Assembly (NCBI RefSeq): GCF_003143975.1
Contig: NZ_QFVR01000004.1
Span: 162,540-226,539 of the forward strand
Origin: Kurthia sibirica
Lineage (GTDB): Bacteria > Bacillota > Bacilli > Bacillales_A > Planococcaceae
Direction of reading: 5' to 3'
Length of the DNA: 64,000 nt
Positions 8,963 to 19,310 of the stretch are shown here, piece after piece. The position numbers and the translations under genes are program-made. Each line of letters begins with the position of its first letter. Position 1 is the first letter of the stretch. The notes below the pieces were generated by a model. It worked only from the letters and a program-made list of their open reading frames with translations. It was not told where the DNA came from and did no database searches.

Positions 8963-11581
8963 TTGGAATCGGTCGTTCAAGTGAATTCATTTAAACAGCG
9001 ATTGGAAGATTGGGACAATCGATTACAAGCATTTGGTGAGAAAAAATTCATGAAATATTTCCGTATTTCATCCAGTGTACTTTGGAATTTATTCTTATTA
9101 TTAATCACGCTTGTATTTATTGGGATTATCTTCTTAGGCTCACTTGGAGCAGGCTACTTCGCTTCGTTAGTTAAAGATGAAAAGCTCATGTCTAAACAAG
9201 AGATGCGCGATACCATTTTTAACTATGACGAAACAAGTCAGCTATATTTTGCAAACAATCAATATTTAGGTAAGATGCGTACAGATTTAGAACGTACGGA
9301 AACAACCTTAAAACAAGTTTCACCAAAATTACTTGATGCCGTATTAGCTACGGAAGATGAGTATTTTTATGAGCATGATGGCATTGTGCCAAAAGCTATT
9401 TTTAGAGGTCTTTTACAAGATGTCTCTAACTCCGCTAGTCAATCGGGTGGTTCCACTTTGACACAACAACTTATAAAAAACCAAATTTTAACGAATGAGG
9501 TTTCTTATGAGCGCAAAGCAAAAGAGCTGCTATTGGCAAAACGCTTAGAGCATTTTATGACAAAAGACGAAATTTTAGAGGCCTATTTAAATATTATTCC
9601 ATATGGTCGTAACTCAGCGGGGAGAAACATCGCTGGTGTCGAAACGGCAGCTAAAGGGATTTTCAATAAAAAGGCCTCCGATCTCAATTTAGCACAGGCT
9701 GCTTATTTAGCCGGTATCCCACAATCTCCGTTTGCATACACGCCATTTACACAAACGGGCCAACTAAAGGATAAAAAAGCATTAACACTTGGCACTAATC
9801 GTATGAAAACCGTTCTTTTCCGTATGCACGAAACAGGTTATATTTCAGATAAGCAATATAAAAAAACATTGAAATATGATATTACAAAAGATTTCCGTAA
9901 ACGTGAAAAACAAGCGACTGAAAAATACCCATATGTAACATACGAGATTGAAGATCGTGCAAAAAATATTATGGCAAAAATTTTAGCTAAAAAAGATGGC
10001 ATCGATACAAAACGCCTTGATAAAGAATCAAAAATGAAAGAAAAATACATGATTTTAGCAGATCGTGAATTGCGTTCTAAAGGCTATAAGGTTTATTCAA
10101 CAATCAATAAAAAAACCTATGACGCGATGCAAAAAGCGAAGGATTCATTCCCTTACTATGGTGCAACCTACAATAAAACAGTTACTGATCCGGATACTGG
10201 CGAGACAAAAACAGTTGCCGATCCAGTTCAAGTAGGCTCTGTCCTCATCGAAAATGAAACTGGGAAAATTATTAGTTTTATTGGTGGACGTGACTTTAAA
10301 ATTGAAGAACTCAATCACGCTACACAAGCAAAACGTTCAAATGGTTCTACGATGAAACCCTTATTAGTCTATGCACCAGCCATTCAATATGGTCGCATAG
10401 GAGCAGGTAGTCCAGTAGCCGATGTTAAGTTCAACTATGGTGGATGGTCTCCAAGTAACTATGATGAAAAAGAAGAACGTGGTATTACATCTGCACGTGA
10501 TGCTTTAAAAGATTCACTTAACTTACCAGCCATTCGTCTTTATGCACAAATTATTGCAAACAGACCAGCTGAAATGTTAAAAAAATTAGGTTTTTCTAAT
10601 TTAGATGCTGACGATTATACAAACTATGCTGCTTCAATTGGCGCATTAAAATATGGTGTAACCGTTGAAGAAAATACAAATGCATTTGCGGCATTTGCAA
10701 ATGGTGGTAACTTCGTTGATGCATATGTAATCGATAAAATTGTCGATCGTGATGGCAAGACAATCTTTAAACATAAATCTAAAAAAACACGTGTGTTCTC
10801 TGAAGAAACATCTTATATTATTACCGATATGTTACGTGACGTTCTAAAATCAGGAACGGGAACAATCGCCAAGAGCAATTTGAAATTCAATGCTGATTTC
10901 GCTGCTAAAACAGGGACATCTCAAGAATTTAAAGATGTTTGGGTGGTCGGCTACAATCCAAAAGTTACATTAGGTGTTTGGATGGGTTATGATCAACCAA
11001 AAACATTAAATGCTTATAATGGTGCATACTTCATACCGAGTACACGTATTAATATGCTATGGTCTCGCGTTATGAATTCTGTTTATGATGCCGATCCAAA
11101 ACTCGCAACAGCAGATGGAAAAACATTCACACGCCCGGCAAATGTTGTGAATCGTTCATTCTGTGCTGATACAGGTGCAAGCTCTGGCTGTGGTAATATG
11201 AAGTCCGATTTATTTAATGGACTATTAAGCGTACCAAGTGTCACAACAGAAGATTTATTAAAGCCTTTCGGAGGAACATTACCGAAAGCTAAGGAGAAAA
11301 AAACAAAGGAAGCCGCAACGCCAGATCGCGCGACAAACTCGACAACGAGTAATTCGAATAACGCGACAAACAACACGACGTCGAATAACACTAATTCCAA
11401 CGCAAATGACGTGCCGACAAAACCCAAGCCAACAAAACCGACGTCGCCGACAAAACCCGCGGATGATTCAACAAGTGATGACAGCACAACAAAGCCAAAA
11501 CCTTCTAATGGAACAGATAATACTAAGGAAGATTCGGACAAGCCTAGCGACTCTGGAGATACTACGACAGATAAAGAGTAG
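8963..11581 (+). CDS. class A penicillin-binding protein (PBP1A family)
   Basis: A bifunctional glycan polymerase and crosslinking transpeptidase anchored by one membrane segment (about 37-65). The glycosyltransferase motifs are EDEYFYEHDG (about 132) and GGSTLTQQLIKNQ (about 160). The transpeptidase motifs are STMK (about 461), SLN (about 518) and KTGTS (about 648). The last 110 residues are a Thr/Asn/Pro/Lys-rich low-complexity tail, probably reaching into the wall. It sits between tyrS and acsA, where B. subtilis has no PBP gene. Start uncertain: TTG at 8963 lacks a strong ribosome site, while a good site upstream is separated by an in-frame TGA at 8957. Confidence 0.93.
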   Translation: MESVVQVNSFKQRLEDWDNRLQAFGEKKFMKYFRISSSVLWNLFLLLITLVFIGIIFLGSLGAGYFASLVKDEKLMSKQEMRDTIFNYDETSQLYFANNQYLGKMRTDLERTETTLKQVSPKLLDAVLATEDEYFYEHDGIVPKAIFRGLLQDVSNSASQSGGSTLTQQLIKNQILTNEVSYERKAKELLLAKRLEHFMTKDEILEAYLNIIPYGRNSAGRNIAGVETAAKGIFNKKASDLNLAQAAYLAGIPQSPFAYTPFTQTGQLKDKKALTLGTNRMKTVLFRMHETGYISDKQYKKTLKYDITKDFRKREKQATEKYPYVTYEIEDRAKNIMAKILAKKDGIDTKRLDKESKMKEKYMILADRELRSKGYKVYSTINKKTYDAMQKAKDSFPYYGATYNKTVTDPDTGETKTVADPVQVGSVLIENETGKIISFIGGRDFKIEELNHATQAKRSNGSTMKPLLVYAPAIQYGRIGAGSPVADVKFNYGGWSPSNYDEKEERGITSARDALKDSLNLPAIRLYAQIIANRPAEMLKKLGFSNLDADDYTNYAASIGALKYGVTVEENTNAFAAFANGGNFVDAYVIDKIVDRDGKTIFKHKSKKTRVFSEETSYIITDMLRDVLKSGTGTIAKSNLKFNADFAAKTGTSQEFKDVWVVGYNPKVTLGVWMGYDQPKTLNAYNGAYFIPSTRINMLWSRVMNSVYDADPKLATADGKTFTRPANVVNRSFCADTGASSGCGNMKSDLFNGLLSVPSVTTEDLLKPFGGTLPKAKEKKTKEAATPDRATNSTTSNSNNATNNTTSNNTNSNANDVPTKPKPTKPTSPTKPADDSTSDDSTTKPKPSNGTDNTKEDSDKPSDSGDTTTDKE

Positions 11582-11605
11582 TTAAATTAACTTCATACAG
11601 ATTTC

Positions 11606-11647
11606 TTTAGCTGCAGTTAACCACTAATTGGTTAGCTGCAGTTTTTG
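11606..11647 (+). terminator. PBP gene terminator
   Basis: CTGCAGTTAACC pairs with GGTTAGCTGCAG, followed by TTTTTG. Confidence 0.9.
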
Positions 11648-12110
11648 TTTTATACAAGGAAAGAGCTAGCGCTAGATGTCATAAAGTTGACAACTGCACT
11701 AACTCTTTTTTTGTTGGGGGTTTTTCCCCTCCACCTTTTGCTCGACACCCATGATTCACAGATTGAAACGTGTGTAGGTAGCACTGTTTACTAATTTTCG
11801 TTTTGATTATTCGAATAGCTTTTCAGAAGATGTCCACCGTAAAACAAACAGATGACAATGAAATGCATATGCCGTTAGAAGCAACTTACGTTCAAGAAGA
11901 TTATTATGAAAAGATGCGCTTTGTCTGTATTACAGAAGATAGTTTTCATAATTAGGTCGACTACTCCTAAGAAAGAAGATGTACAAAACATTTCATCGAT
12001 TTTTTTCAGGGTTCGCCACAAAAAACCGAAACCACGCCACAGCGCAATTTCGATTTTTCTTATGCTCAGCTAGGATAGTGTTTTTATACTGATGTCGTAG
12101 CTTTTTTCTA
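11648..12110. other. intergenic stretch with a possible 41-codon gene remnant
   Basis: A short reading frame at 11830-11955 (plus) starts MSTVKQTDDNEMHMPLEATY and ends at TAG. It has no convincing ribosome site and no recognised family. The rest shows no gene and no clear acsA terminator. It may be a degraded coding sequence. Confidence 0.35.
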
Positions 12111-13829
12111 TTAATCTTCCATCGATGATAGATCACCCGTTGGTAAATTCAATTCCCATGATTTTAAAACACGTCGCATAATTTTACCACTGCGGGTTTT
12201 AGGTAGTTTATCTTTAAATTCTATTTCCCTCGGTGCTGCATGTGCAGCTAGTCCTTCTTTTACAAATTTTTTAATATCTGCTTCCAATTCAGCAGTCGCT
12301 ACGACCCCTTCTTTTAAGGAGATGAATGCTTTAATAATTTCACCACGTATTTCATCCGGTTTACCGATAACACCGGCTTCTAACACAGCGGGATGCTCCA
12401 GTAATTTACTCTCTACTTCAAAAGGACCTACTCGTTCACCAGCCGTCATAATGACATCATCGATACGTCCTTGAAACCAAAAATACCCTTCGTCATCCAT
12501 ATAGGCCGAATCTCCTGATACATACCATTCTCCAGCTAAAAAATAAGAGTCAAAACGTGCTTTATTATTCCATATTTCTTTCATCATCGCTGGCCAACCA
12601 CTTTTAATTGCGAGATTCCCCATCGTATACGGCGGAACTTCTACTCCTCGGTCATCAACAATTGTCGCCACAATTCCTGGAATGGCTTTCCCCATAGAGC
12701 CTGGTTTGATTGCCAGCGCTGGATAATTACAAATCATTTGCGCGCCCGTTTCCGTCATCCACCATGTATCGTGAATGCGATGATGTAAGATGTCATTCCC
12801 CCATTTTACCACTTCTGGATTCAATGGTTCGCCTACTGACAATACGTGACGTAGAGCGCCTAAATCATAATTAGCTACTAGATGATTCCCCGCTCCCATC
12901 AGCATGCGAAAAGCTGTCGGCGCACTATACCACACGCTGATTTTATACTTTTCTAATGTTCCATACCAATTTTGCGGAGAAAAGCGGCCGCCCATAATGA
13001 CAACGCTCACACCATGTAACAACGGTGCAAAAACACCATAGGCCGTTCCTGTCACCCAACCTGGGTCAGCTGTGCACCAATAGACGTCATCCTCACGTAA
13101 ATCCAATACCCATTTAGCAGTTTGATATTGCTGAATCATCGCATTTTGCACATGTAATACCCCTTTAGGTTTACCAGTTGAACCAGATGTATAATGCAGG
13201 ACTAAACCATCTTCTAATCCCAACCACTCTATATCAAAGTCGTCTGAAGCGCTTGCCAATTGTTTATTGAAATCAATTATTCGATCAGTGGCATCAATTT
13301 GTTGTCCTACAACAAATACTTTTTTCACTAGTGGTAAACGATGTAATGGAATACGGTCGAGCAACTCCGGTGTTGTGACAATAGCAGTAGCTCCACTATC
13401 ATGAAGACGATCAAAGACAGCCACTTCCATAAAGGCTTCAAATAACGGTCCAACAATAATTCCTTTTTTTAAAGCCCCAAATAATGAGAAGTAAAGTTCA
13501 GGTGTTCTTGGCATAAAAATGAATAACCGATCGCCTTTCTTCAAATCTGAATGTGTTGTAAAAACATTTGCTGCTCGATTCGTCCATTTTTTCATCTCTA
13601 AAAAACTATACGATTCTTGTCTCGTTGGATCTTCATAAAATAATGCCGTTTTAAATGCTTTATCAGATTCTGCATGCCGATCTATAGCCTCATACGCCAT
13701 ATTCACCCGCCCATTGTGATACCAGCTAAATTCTTTTTCGACACGATCCCATTTGAAATCTAGTTTTTCCTTATTATAATCAGTTAAATTATAATGCCCA
13801 CTAACTGCTGGCAATGATGCAATCTTCAT
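12111..13829 (-). CDS. acsA: acetyl-coenzyme A synthetase
   Basis: Activates acetate to acetyl-CoA through acetyl-AMP. 572 residues, as in B. subtilis AcsA. The adenylate-forming core motif YTSGSTGKPKGV is at about 213-224, with WWMTETG further on and the C-terminal catalytic-Lys motif TRSGKIMRRVLK at about 543-554. That Lys is the acetylation target of AcuA in Bacillus. The gene is divergent from acuABC, whose products control it. In Bacillus the locus is under CcpA carbon control, and ccpA lies 3 kb away. Confidence 0.96.
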   Translation of the reverse strand: MKIASLPAVSGHYNLTDYNKEKLDFKWDRVEKEFSWYHNGRVNMAYEAIDRHAESDKAFKTALFYEDPTRQESYSFLEMKKWTNRAANVFTTHSDLKKGDRLFIFMPRTPELYFSLFGALKKGIIVGPLFEAFMEVAVFDRLHDSGATAIVTTPELLDRIPLHRLPLVKKVFVVGQQIDATDRIIDFNKQLASASDDFDIEWLGLEDGLVLHYTSGSTGKPKGVLHVQNAMIQQYQTAKWVLDLREDDVYWCTADPGWVTGTAYGVFAPLLHGVSVVIMGGRFSPQNWYGTLEKYKISVWYSAPTAFRMLMGAGNHLVANYDLGALRHVLSVGEPLNPEVVKWGNDILHHRIHDTWWMTETGAQMICNYPALAIKPGSMGKAIPGIVATIVDDRGVEVPPYTMGNLAIKSGWPAMMKEIWNNKARFDSYFLAGEWYVSGDSAYMDDEGYFWFQGRIDDVIMTAGERVGPFEVESKLLEHPAVLEAGVIGKPDEIRGEIIKAFISLKEGVVATAELEADIKKFVKEGLAAHAAPREIEFKDKLPKTRSGKIMRRVLKSWELNLPTGDLSSMED

Positions 13830-14099
13830 TAAACTACCTCCTTCTTTATTTCTTACAAACTATTATATAACAGTTTACACTGTACTATAACTTTAAAGTT
13901 TAAATTTAACGAAATATTCTAATGATTAGTGAAATATTGTATTCACCTAGCATTTTTAGTATTTTTCAACAAGACAACTCGTGACTTATATTATTCACAA
14001 CTACTACTATTTAAACGAAAATCACTCATTCAAGTTATTTATTTGCTACTCTCTGTTGTATAATAAAGAAGATAGTTTGTAGAAGGAGTGGAGAAAATA
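13830..14099. promoter_or_regulatory. acsA-acuA divergent promoter region
   Basis: 270 AT-rich bases. A TATAAT-like -10 for acuA lies near 14060 and a TATAGT-like -10 for acsA near 13878. No convincing consensus CcpA site was found by eye. Confidence 0.4.
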
Positions 14100-14732
14100 A
14101 TGGAGCATATCCGTACATTCTATTCGAATACGGTGCATACTCCTCGAGGAGAGGTTATCGTTGAAGGTCCTATATTATCTTCGGAGCTTGAAACAATGAC
14201 ATTTCACGAAGACTTATGCTCATTTCGTGTTGCTCCTCAGCAATACGAGGCAATTTTAGGCATTTCTAAATTGCCTGAGGGTCGGATTATCGTTTGTAGA
14301 CAAGATCGCTTAATCGTCGGTTATACGACATTTGTCTACCCAGATCCTTTAGAACGCTGGTCAGAGGGGAAAATGGACAATTTGATTGAATTAGGGGCTA
14401 TAGAGGTCATTAATGATTTCCGTGGTGCTGGTTTAGGGAAAGAGATGCTGCGACTGTCGATGTTGGATGATGCGATGGAAGACTATATTGTCATCACAAC
14501 AGAATACTACTGGCATTGGGATTTAAAACGCACAGGTCTATCTGTTTGGGATTACCGAAAAGTGATGGAAAAAATGATGAATGCAGGCGGTTTAGAATAT
14601 TATGCTACCGACGATCCAGAAATTTGCTCCCACCCCGCTAACTGCTTGATGGCTCGTATTGGTAAACGTGTAGACCAGGAAAGTATTGAACGCTTTGATC
14701 GCTTACGTTTTATGAACCGCCTCATGTATTGA
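14100..14732 (+). CDS. acuA: acetyltransferase AcuA (GNAT)
   Basis: Acetylates the catalytic Lys of AcsA and so switches off acetate activation. 210 residues from the ATG at 14100, which follows GTGGAG with good spacing and gives the B. subtilis AcuA length; a GTG at 14088 is in frame. The GNAT acetyl-CoA loop is visible as NDFRGAGLGKEML. First gene of acuABC; acuB starts 19 bases after its stop. Confidence 0.95.
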   Translation: MEHIRTFYSNTVHTPRGEVIVEGPILSSELETMTFHEDLCSFRVAPQQYEAILGISKLPEGRIIVCRQDRLIVGYTTFVYPDPLERWSEGKMDNLIELGAIEVINDFRGAGLGKEMLRLSMLDDAMEDYIVITTEYYWHWDLKRTGLSVWDYRKVMEKMMNAGGLEYYATDDPEICSHPANCLMARIGKRVDQESIERFDRLRFMNRLMY

Positions 14733-14751
14733 ATTTCAAGGAGGGCTAAAT

Positions 14752-15396
14752 ATGATAGTCGAAAAAATTATGACGACCGCTGTGCAAACCTTGACACCAA
14801 GCCACACATTGCTTGATGCAAATCGTATAATGCGCCAGCATAAGATACGTCACTTACCGATTATAAATGACAACGGTGAAGTGGTCGGACTCATCGCTCA
14901 ACGTGATATTAAAAATGCTATTTCTCGGCTATTTGTAAAAGATGCTGAAGATGTGCTTTTGCAAACGCCGTTACAAGATATAATGATTAAAAATCCATTG
15001 ATTGGGCATCCACTTGATTTTATTGAAGAAGTTGCGCTTCTATTTTATGAACATCGCATTGGTTGCCTACCAATTGTGAGCCACAATAAACTTGTTGGTA
15101 TTATTACTGATACCGATTTACTCTACAATTATATCGAATTGACTGGTGCGACACAGCCCAGCTCTCGCATCGATATCCGCATTAAAGATCAAGCAGGTGA
15201 ACTGCATAATATTACGAAAATTATTTCTAATTTCAACGCAAATATTTTAAGTTTGCTTATTTATAAAGATGATGATCCACAATTCCAGATTATATCAATT
15301 CGCTTAAAGAGTATGAACCCCATTCCAATTATTGCAGGATTACGCCAGGAAGGATTTGATGTATTATGGCCAAATATGCCGGGTATGAATCTATAA
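14752..15396 (+). CDS. acuB: CBS-ACT domain protein AcuB
   Basis: 214 residues: two CBS domains (starting VEKIMTTAVQTLTPSHTLLD and PLQDIMIKNPLIGHPLDF) followed by an ACT-type domain (DIRIKDQAGELHNITKII). In B. subtilis AcuB belongs to the acetate/acetoin utilisation operon; its biochemical role is less defined than that of AcuA and AcuC. CBS pairs usually bind adenine nucleotides, so an energy-sensing role is plausible. The ribosome site is AAGGAGGG. Its 3' end overlaps acuC by 31 bases. Confidence 0.93.
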   Translation: MIVEKIMTTAVQTLTPSHTLLDANRIMRQHKIRHLPIINDNGEVVGLIAQRDIKNAISRLFVKDAEDVLLQTPLQDIMIKNPLIGHPLDFIEEVALLFYEHRIGCLPIVSHNKLVGIITDTDLLYNYIELTGATQPSSRIDIRIKDQAGELHNITKIISNFNANILSLLIYKDDDPQFQIISIRLKSMNPIPIIAGLRQEGFDVLWPNMPGMNL

Positions 15397-16556
15397 ATCA
15401 AGCTGCAGTATTTGTCTATTCACCAGAACAGCTTGAATACAAATTTTCTGAAACACATCCATTCAATCAAAAAAGATTGGAACTGACGATCGACTTATTG
15501 ATGCAAAGTAAGGCACTTCAACCCGTAGACATTGTTCAACCTCGTGTTGCATCAGATGAGGAATTATTACTAGGACATGATGCAGCCTACATAGATATTG
15601 TAAAACGTGCAGGTCATGGCTATTTACGCGATGGAGAAGGCGAACTTTTTGGTATTGGTACAGAGGATACACCTATTTTCACGAATATGCATGAAGCAAG
15701 CGCCACGTTTGTTGGGGGTACGCTAACCGCTTGCGACTATGTAATGCAAGGTAAGGCACAACATGCACTGAATTTAGGTGGTGGACTTCATCATGGTTTC
15801 AAGGGGAAAGCATCTGGTTTTTGTATATATAATGACAGCACAGTAGCCATTAAATACATGCAGAAAAAATATGGTGCACGCGTACTTTATATCGATACAG
15901 ATGCCCATCATGGGGATGGTGTACAGTGGAGTTTTTACGATGATCCAGATGTCTGTACATTATCTATCCATGAAACAGGTCGCTATCTATTTCCTGGCAC
16001 GGGTGCCGTAACAGAACGTGGCAACGGACAAGGTTATGGAACCTCTTTTAATATTCCACTAGATGCTTTTACCGAAGACGATTCTTTTTTAGAAGTATAT
16101 GAACAATCGATCCGTGAGATTGCTGCTCATTTTAAACCGGATGTTATTTTGACGCAAAACGGAGCGGATGCTCATTACTTAGACCCTTTAACCCATCTCT
16201 ATGGTACGATGAATCTATACAATGAAATACCTCGTATTGCACATGATATTGCACATGAATTTTGTGAAGGGCGTTGGGTAGCAGTTGGTGGTGGTGGCTA
16301 CGATATATGGCGTGTTGTACCAAGGGCGTGGGCACTGATTTGGTTGGCAATGACAGACCAAGAAAGCCCAAGTGGTCCTCTGCCTCAAAATTGGCTGGAG
16401 AAATGGCAACCCGAAGCGCCTGTTAAATTAATTGAGACATGGGAGGATCCTTCTCCACTTTACGAAGCAATCCCACGCAAAGAAGAAATAACTGAAAAAA
16501 ATCATCAAGTGCTAGAAAAAGCACTCTATATGATTCGACAAAATTGTCAAGAGTAA
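15366..16556 (+). CDS. acuC: protein deacetylase AcuC (class I HDAC-like)
   Basis: Zinc-dependent deacetylase that reactivates acetylated AcsA. 396 residues. Family motifs include LNLGGGLHHGF (His pair), YIDTDAHHGDGVQWSFY (metal-binding Asp-x-His) and LTQNGADAHYLDPL; C-terminal GGGGYD is the Tyr loop. The start ATG lies inside acuB behind GGAAGG, so translation of the two is probably coupled. The overlap preserves the expected sequence (AVFVYSPEQLEYKFSETHPF) just after the start. Confidence 0.95.
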   Translation: MAKYAGYESINQAAVFVYSPEQLEYKFSETHPFNQKRLELTIDLLMQSKALQPVDIVQPRVASDEELLLGHDAAYIDIVKRAGHGYLRDGEGELFGIGTEDTPIFTNMHEASATFVGGTLTACDYVMQGKAQHALNLGGGLHHGFKGKASGFCIYNDSTVAIKYMQKKYGARVLYIDTDAHHGDGVQWSFYDDPDVCTLSIHETGRYLFPGTGAVTERGNGQGYGTSFNIPLDAFTEDDSFLEVYEQSIREIAAHFKPDVILTQNGADAHYLDPLTHLYGTMNLYNEIPRIAHDIAHEFCEGRWVAVGGGGYDIWRVVPRAWALIWLAMTDQESPSGPLPQNWLEKWQPEAPVKLIETWEDPSPLYEAIPRKEEITEKNHQVLEKALYMIRQNCQE

Positions 16557-16709
16557 AACGCATTAACTATACGTTATAGTTAATTAACTGAATAGTTTGA
16601 TTAAGATGGAGAAATGGCGAGAACTCCTGCCGAAAAACAAGTAGGAAAGCTTTCGCTATTTCTACCTATCTAAAATAGGAGTTGTTTCGATACCCCAATA
16701 TATAAGAGA

Positions 16710-16764
16710 ATCTAAAAAATGAGCCCGCCGACTATCGGTAATTGATAGTCGGCGAGCTCGTTTT
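16710..16764. terminator. bidirectional terminator between acuC and ccpA
   Basis: GAGC-CGCCGACTATC pairs with GATAGTCGGCG-GCTC, with A-rich and T-rich flanks suited to both strands. Confidence 0.85.
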
Positions 16765-16770
16765 GCTTCG

Positions 16771-17769
16771 TTATTTTGTAGACTTTCTTTCTTCCATACG
16801 ATGAGGAAGTACAACTTGTAAGTGATCAATTTTTTCTTTACTCATAATTTTAGTTAGCAGACGCATCGCTACTGCTCCGATATCATAAAGAGGTAGGACC
16901 ATACTCGATAATTGTGGACGCACCATACGAGCTAGTTTTGAATTTTCAAAACTAATTACTTCGATATCCTCTGGTACAGACTTACCAACATCTTGAGCTG
17001 CGTGGATAATACCAATTGCCAATTCATCAGATCCTGTGAAATAGGCTGTTGGTGGATTTTCTAATTGATTGACATGATCAAAATCTTCTATACCACTGTC
17101 ATATGAATCTTCAGCAGATAATACAAGATTCTCATCAAATTCAATATGTGCTTCTTCTAATGCATTTTTATAACCAACAAACTTATGATCGCGGTTGATG
17201 ATTGATGTGAATGGACCTGAGACAAAGGCTATGCGTTTATGTCCATTGTCAATTAGCTTTTTAACCGCTTCGTACGCAGCTTGTGTATAGTCAATATTTA
17301 CAGAGGGCATCGTATTCGAATGATCAACGGAGCCCGCTAATACGATTGGCGCTGGCGCGTGATTCATTTTCTCTAAGATTTTCTCTGATACATTTTCACT
17401 CATAATAACAATGCCATCCACTTGCTTACCATACATTGTATCCAATAATTCAATTTCTTTCTCTTCGTTTTGATCCGAGTTCGATAAAATAATATTGTAG
17501 CGATACATTGTAGCAATATCCTCGATACCACGTGCCAATTCCGCATAGAAAACATTTGAAATATCGGGAATAATCACCCCAACTGTTGTTGTTTTCTTAC
17601 TTGCTAAACCACGTGCTACGGCATTCGGTCGATAATGTAGACGATCGATTACTTCCAATACTTTTTTTCTTGTTGTGGGCTTCACGTTCGGATTGCCATT
17701 TACTACTCGTGATACAGTTGCCATCGAAACATTTGCTTCGCGTGCAACATCATAAATTGTTACGGTCAC
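16771..17769 (-). CDS. ccpA: catabolite control protein A
   Basis: LacI/GalR-family master regulator of carbon catabolite control; binds cre sites with HPr-Ser46-P. 332 residues. The N-terminal helix-turn-helix [20 protein letters not shown] and hinge [15 protein letters not shown] are followed by a periplasmic-binding-like domain with [22 protein letters not shown]. It is near acsA/acuABC, its classic targets, and next to aroA as in B. subtilis. The stop of the upstream gene and a terminator indicate its own promoter. Confidence 0.95.
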   Translation of the reverse strand: MTVTIYDVAREANVSMATVSRVVNGNPNVKPTTRKKVLEVIDRLHYRPNAVARGLASKKTTTVGVIIPDISNVFYAELARGIEDIATMYRYNIILSNSDQNEEKEIELLDTMYGKQVDGIVIMSENVSEKILEKMNHAPAPIVLAGSVDHSNTMPSVNIDYTQAAYEAVKKLIDNGHKRIAFVSGPFTSIINRDHKFVGYKNALEEAHIEFDENLVLSAEDSYDSGIEDFDHVNQLENPPTAYFTGSDELAIGIIHAAQDVGKSVPEDIEVISFENSKLARMVRPQLSSMVLPLYDIGAVAMRLLTKIMSKEKIDHLQVVLPHRMEERKSTK

Positions 17770-17814
17770 TTAATGACCCTCCTTTTTTTCTTCTCTTCTA
17801 ATCATAAGCTATAA

Positions 17815-17829
17815 TGTAAGCGATTTTCA
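17815..17829. promoter_or_regulatory. cre-like half-perfect site upstream of ccpA
   Basis: TGTAAGCGATTTTCA: the first eight bases are a perfect cre half-site and the second half is displaced by one base. About 45 bases before the ccpA start; possible autoregulation, weak evidence. Confidence 0.3.
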
Positions 17830-17840
17830 ATGATTAGAGC

Positions 17841-17882
17841 AGAAAAAAATGACGATTCAATGTAGATTGAACCGCCACTGCC
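17841..17882 (-). terminator. aroA terminator
   Basis: On the minus strand GGCGGTTCAAT pairs with ATTGAATCGTC around CTAC, followed by ATTTTTTT. Confidence 0.8.
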
Positions 17883-17896
17883 AAAAATTTGTTTAA

Positions 17897-18982
17897 TTAT
17901 GCATTAATTTCGTAATTTTTCATAAATTTTTGGATTGTTTCGTAGAAAGCATCAAACGTTGGGAAATCCATTTGTTGTTGGGCATCAGACAATGCTACCG
18001 CTGGATCGGGGTGCACTTCAGCCATTACACCATCCGCACCGATTGCGATTGCCGCTTTAGCACAAGGTAATAATAAGTCACGGCGACCAGTTGAATGTGT
18101 CACATCAACAAAGACTGGTAAATGTGTCTCTTGTTTTAAGATAGGAACAGCCGATATATCTAATGTGTTACGCGTCGCTTTTTCATATGTGCGAATACCG
18201 CGTTCACATAAAATAATTTGGTCGTTCCCTTTCGAGATAATGTATTCAGCCGCATGGATGAATTCATCAATTGTCGCTGCAAGGCCACGTTTTAATAATA
18301 CCGGTTTATTCGTTTGACCAGCCGCTTTTAATAATTCAAAATTTTGCATATTACGTGCACCAATTTGAATCACATCAATATAATCCAATGCTTCTTCTAA
18401 ATGAGCTGGTGTTGTAATCTCTGAAATAATTCCGAGGCCATGCTTTTGCCCGACCTCTTTTAAAATTTTCAGTCCTTCTAAGCCAAGCCCTTGGAAATCA
18501 TATGGTGATGTACGCGGTTTATAGGCGCCACCTCTCATTAATTTCAAGCCTTTTTTAGCAATTTCTGCACCAACTGCTTCCGTTTGTTCAAAAGATTCAA
18601 CTGCGCAAGGACCAAAGATGAATGATGGTGTGCCATTACCGATTGGTACGCCATTAACATTCACAATCGTATCTTCTGGTTTACGTTTACGCGATACGAG
18701 CAATTCTTTTTTCGTATTTGATTGTTGTTGCACTAATGCTTGTTTGAAAATTTCTTTAAAAATATGATTAACAGTCCCTTGTGGAAGTGGACCTTGGTTA
18801 TTCTCTGTAATAAGATCTAACATATGGCGTTCTCGTAATGGGTCAAATCGGTTAACACCTTGTTTTTCTTTTACTTTACCAATTTCCTCTACTAACTCAG
18901 CACGTTTGTTGATCAAACGTAAAATTTCAAGATTTAATTCATCTACTTGGTCGCGAAGACCTTCTAAATTTTGATGATTCAT
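17897..18982 (-). CDS. aroA: chorismate mutase / DAHP synthase fusion
   Basis: First step of the shikimate pathway with a regulatory chorismate mutase domain. 361 residues from the ATG at 18982 (behind AGGAGAAC), close to the 358 of B. subtilis AroA; a longer in-frame start at 19042 has no ribosome site. N-terminal AroQ-type mutase helix ([20 protein letters not shown]), then a KDPG-aldolase-like DAHP synthase ([42 protein letters not shown]). Feedback by chorismate and prephenate is known for the family. Adjacent to ccpA as in Bacillus. Confidence 0.95.
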   Translation of the reverse strand: MNHQNLEGLRDQVDELNLEILRLINKRAELVEEIGKVKEKQGVNRFDPLRERHMLDLITENNQGPLPQGTVNHIFKEIFKQALVQQQSNTKKELLVSRKRKPEDTIVNVNGVPIGNGTPSFIFGPCAVESFEQTEAVGAEIAKKGLKLMRGGAYKPRTSPYDFQGLGLEGLKILKEVGQKHGLGIISEITTPAHLEEALDYIDVIQIGARNMQNFELLKAAGQTNKPVLLKRGLAATIDEFIHAAEYIISKGNDQIILCERGIRTYEKATRNTLDISAVPILKQETHLPVFVDVTHSTGRRDLLLPCAKAAIAIGADGVMAEVHPDPAVALSDAQQQMDFPTFDAFYETIQKFMKNYEINA

Positions 18983-19310
18983 AACCGTTCTCCTCTCATT
19001 AATGCATCTCATACTTTCGACTCTCTGAAATATATGATACATTTTTAGTAAGTGAACTACCTTCCATCTAGGTCATATCAGACCAGATTAGTGACGGCTT
19101 CTCCATAAATAAGCAAGCAAACACCCTGTTCATAAGGCTTTTTCATTCTTAACGCAATTTGTGACGTACGTGACAACAACTATTTTAAATAGGCGTTAAA
19201 CGTATTATAAGCATAACAAAGTGAAAAGTCACGAACTTTCTCTTTAACGCTTCAACGCAACGAAGTATTGAGAGGATTTTTATCCAAATTTAAACTGGAG
19301 GCTGTACAAA
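18983..19310. promoter_or_regulatory. divergent region between aroA and the ftsA-like gene
   Basis: On the minus strand TTCACT (19051-19056), 16 bases and TATATT (19029-19034) form a plausible aroA promoter. On the plus strand TTTTAA-17-TATAAG near 19180-19215 is a weaker candidate for the FtsA-like gene. No other feature seen. Confidence 0.4.

Noticed and set aside
11083..11541. 152-codon minus-strand open frame opposite the PBP tail
   Set aside because: It is the shadow of the Thr/Lys/Pro-rich low-complexity tail; composition is an artefact and there is no ribosome site.
14003..14024. Possible cre site (TTTAAACGAAAATCA) between acsA and acuA
   Set aside because: It lacks the conserved G and the second-half C of the cre consensus; too weak to call even though CcpA control of this locus is known in Bacillus.
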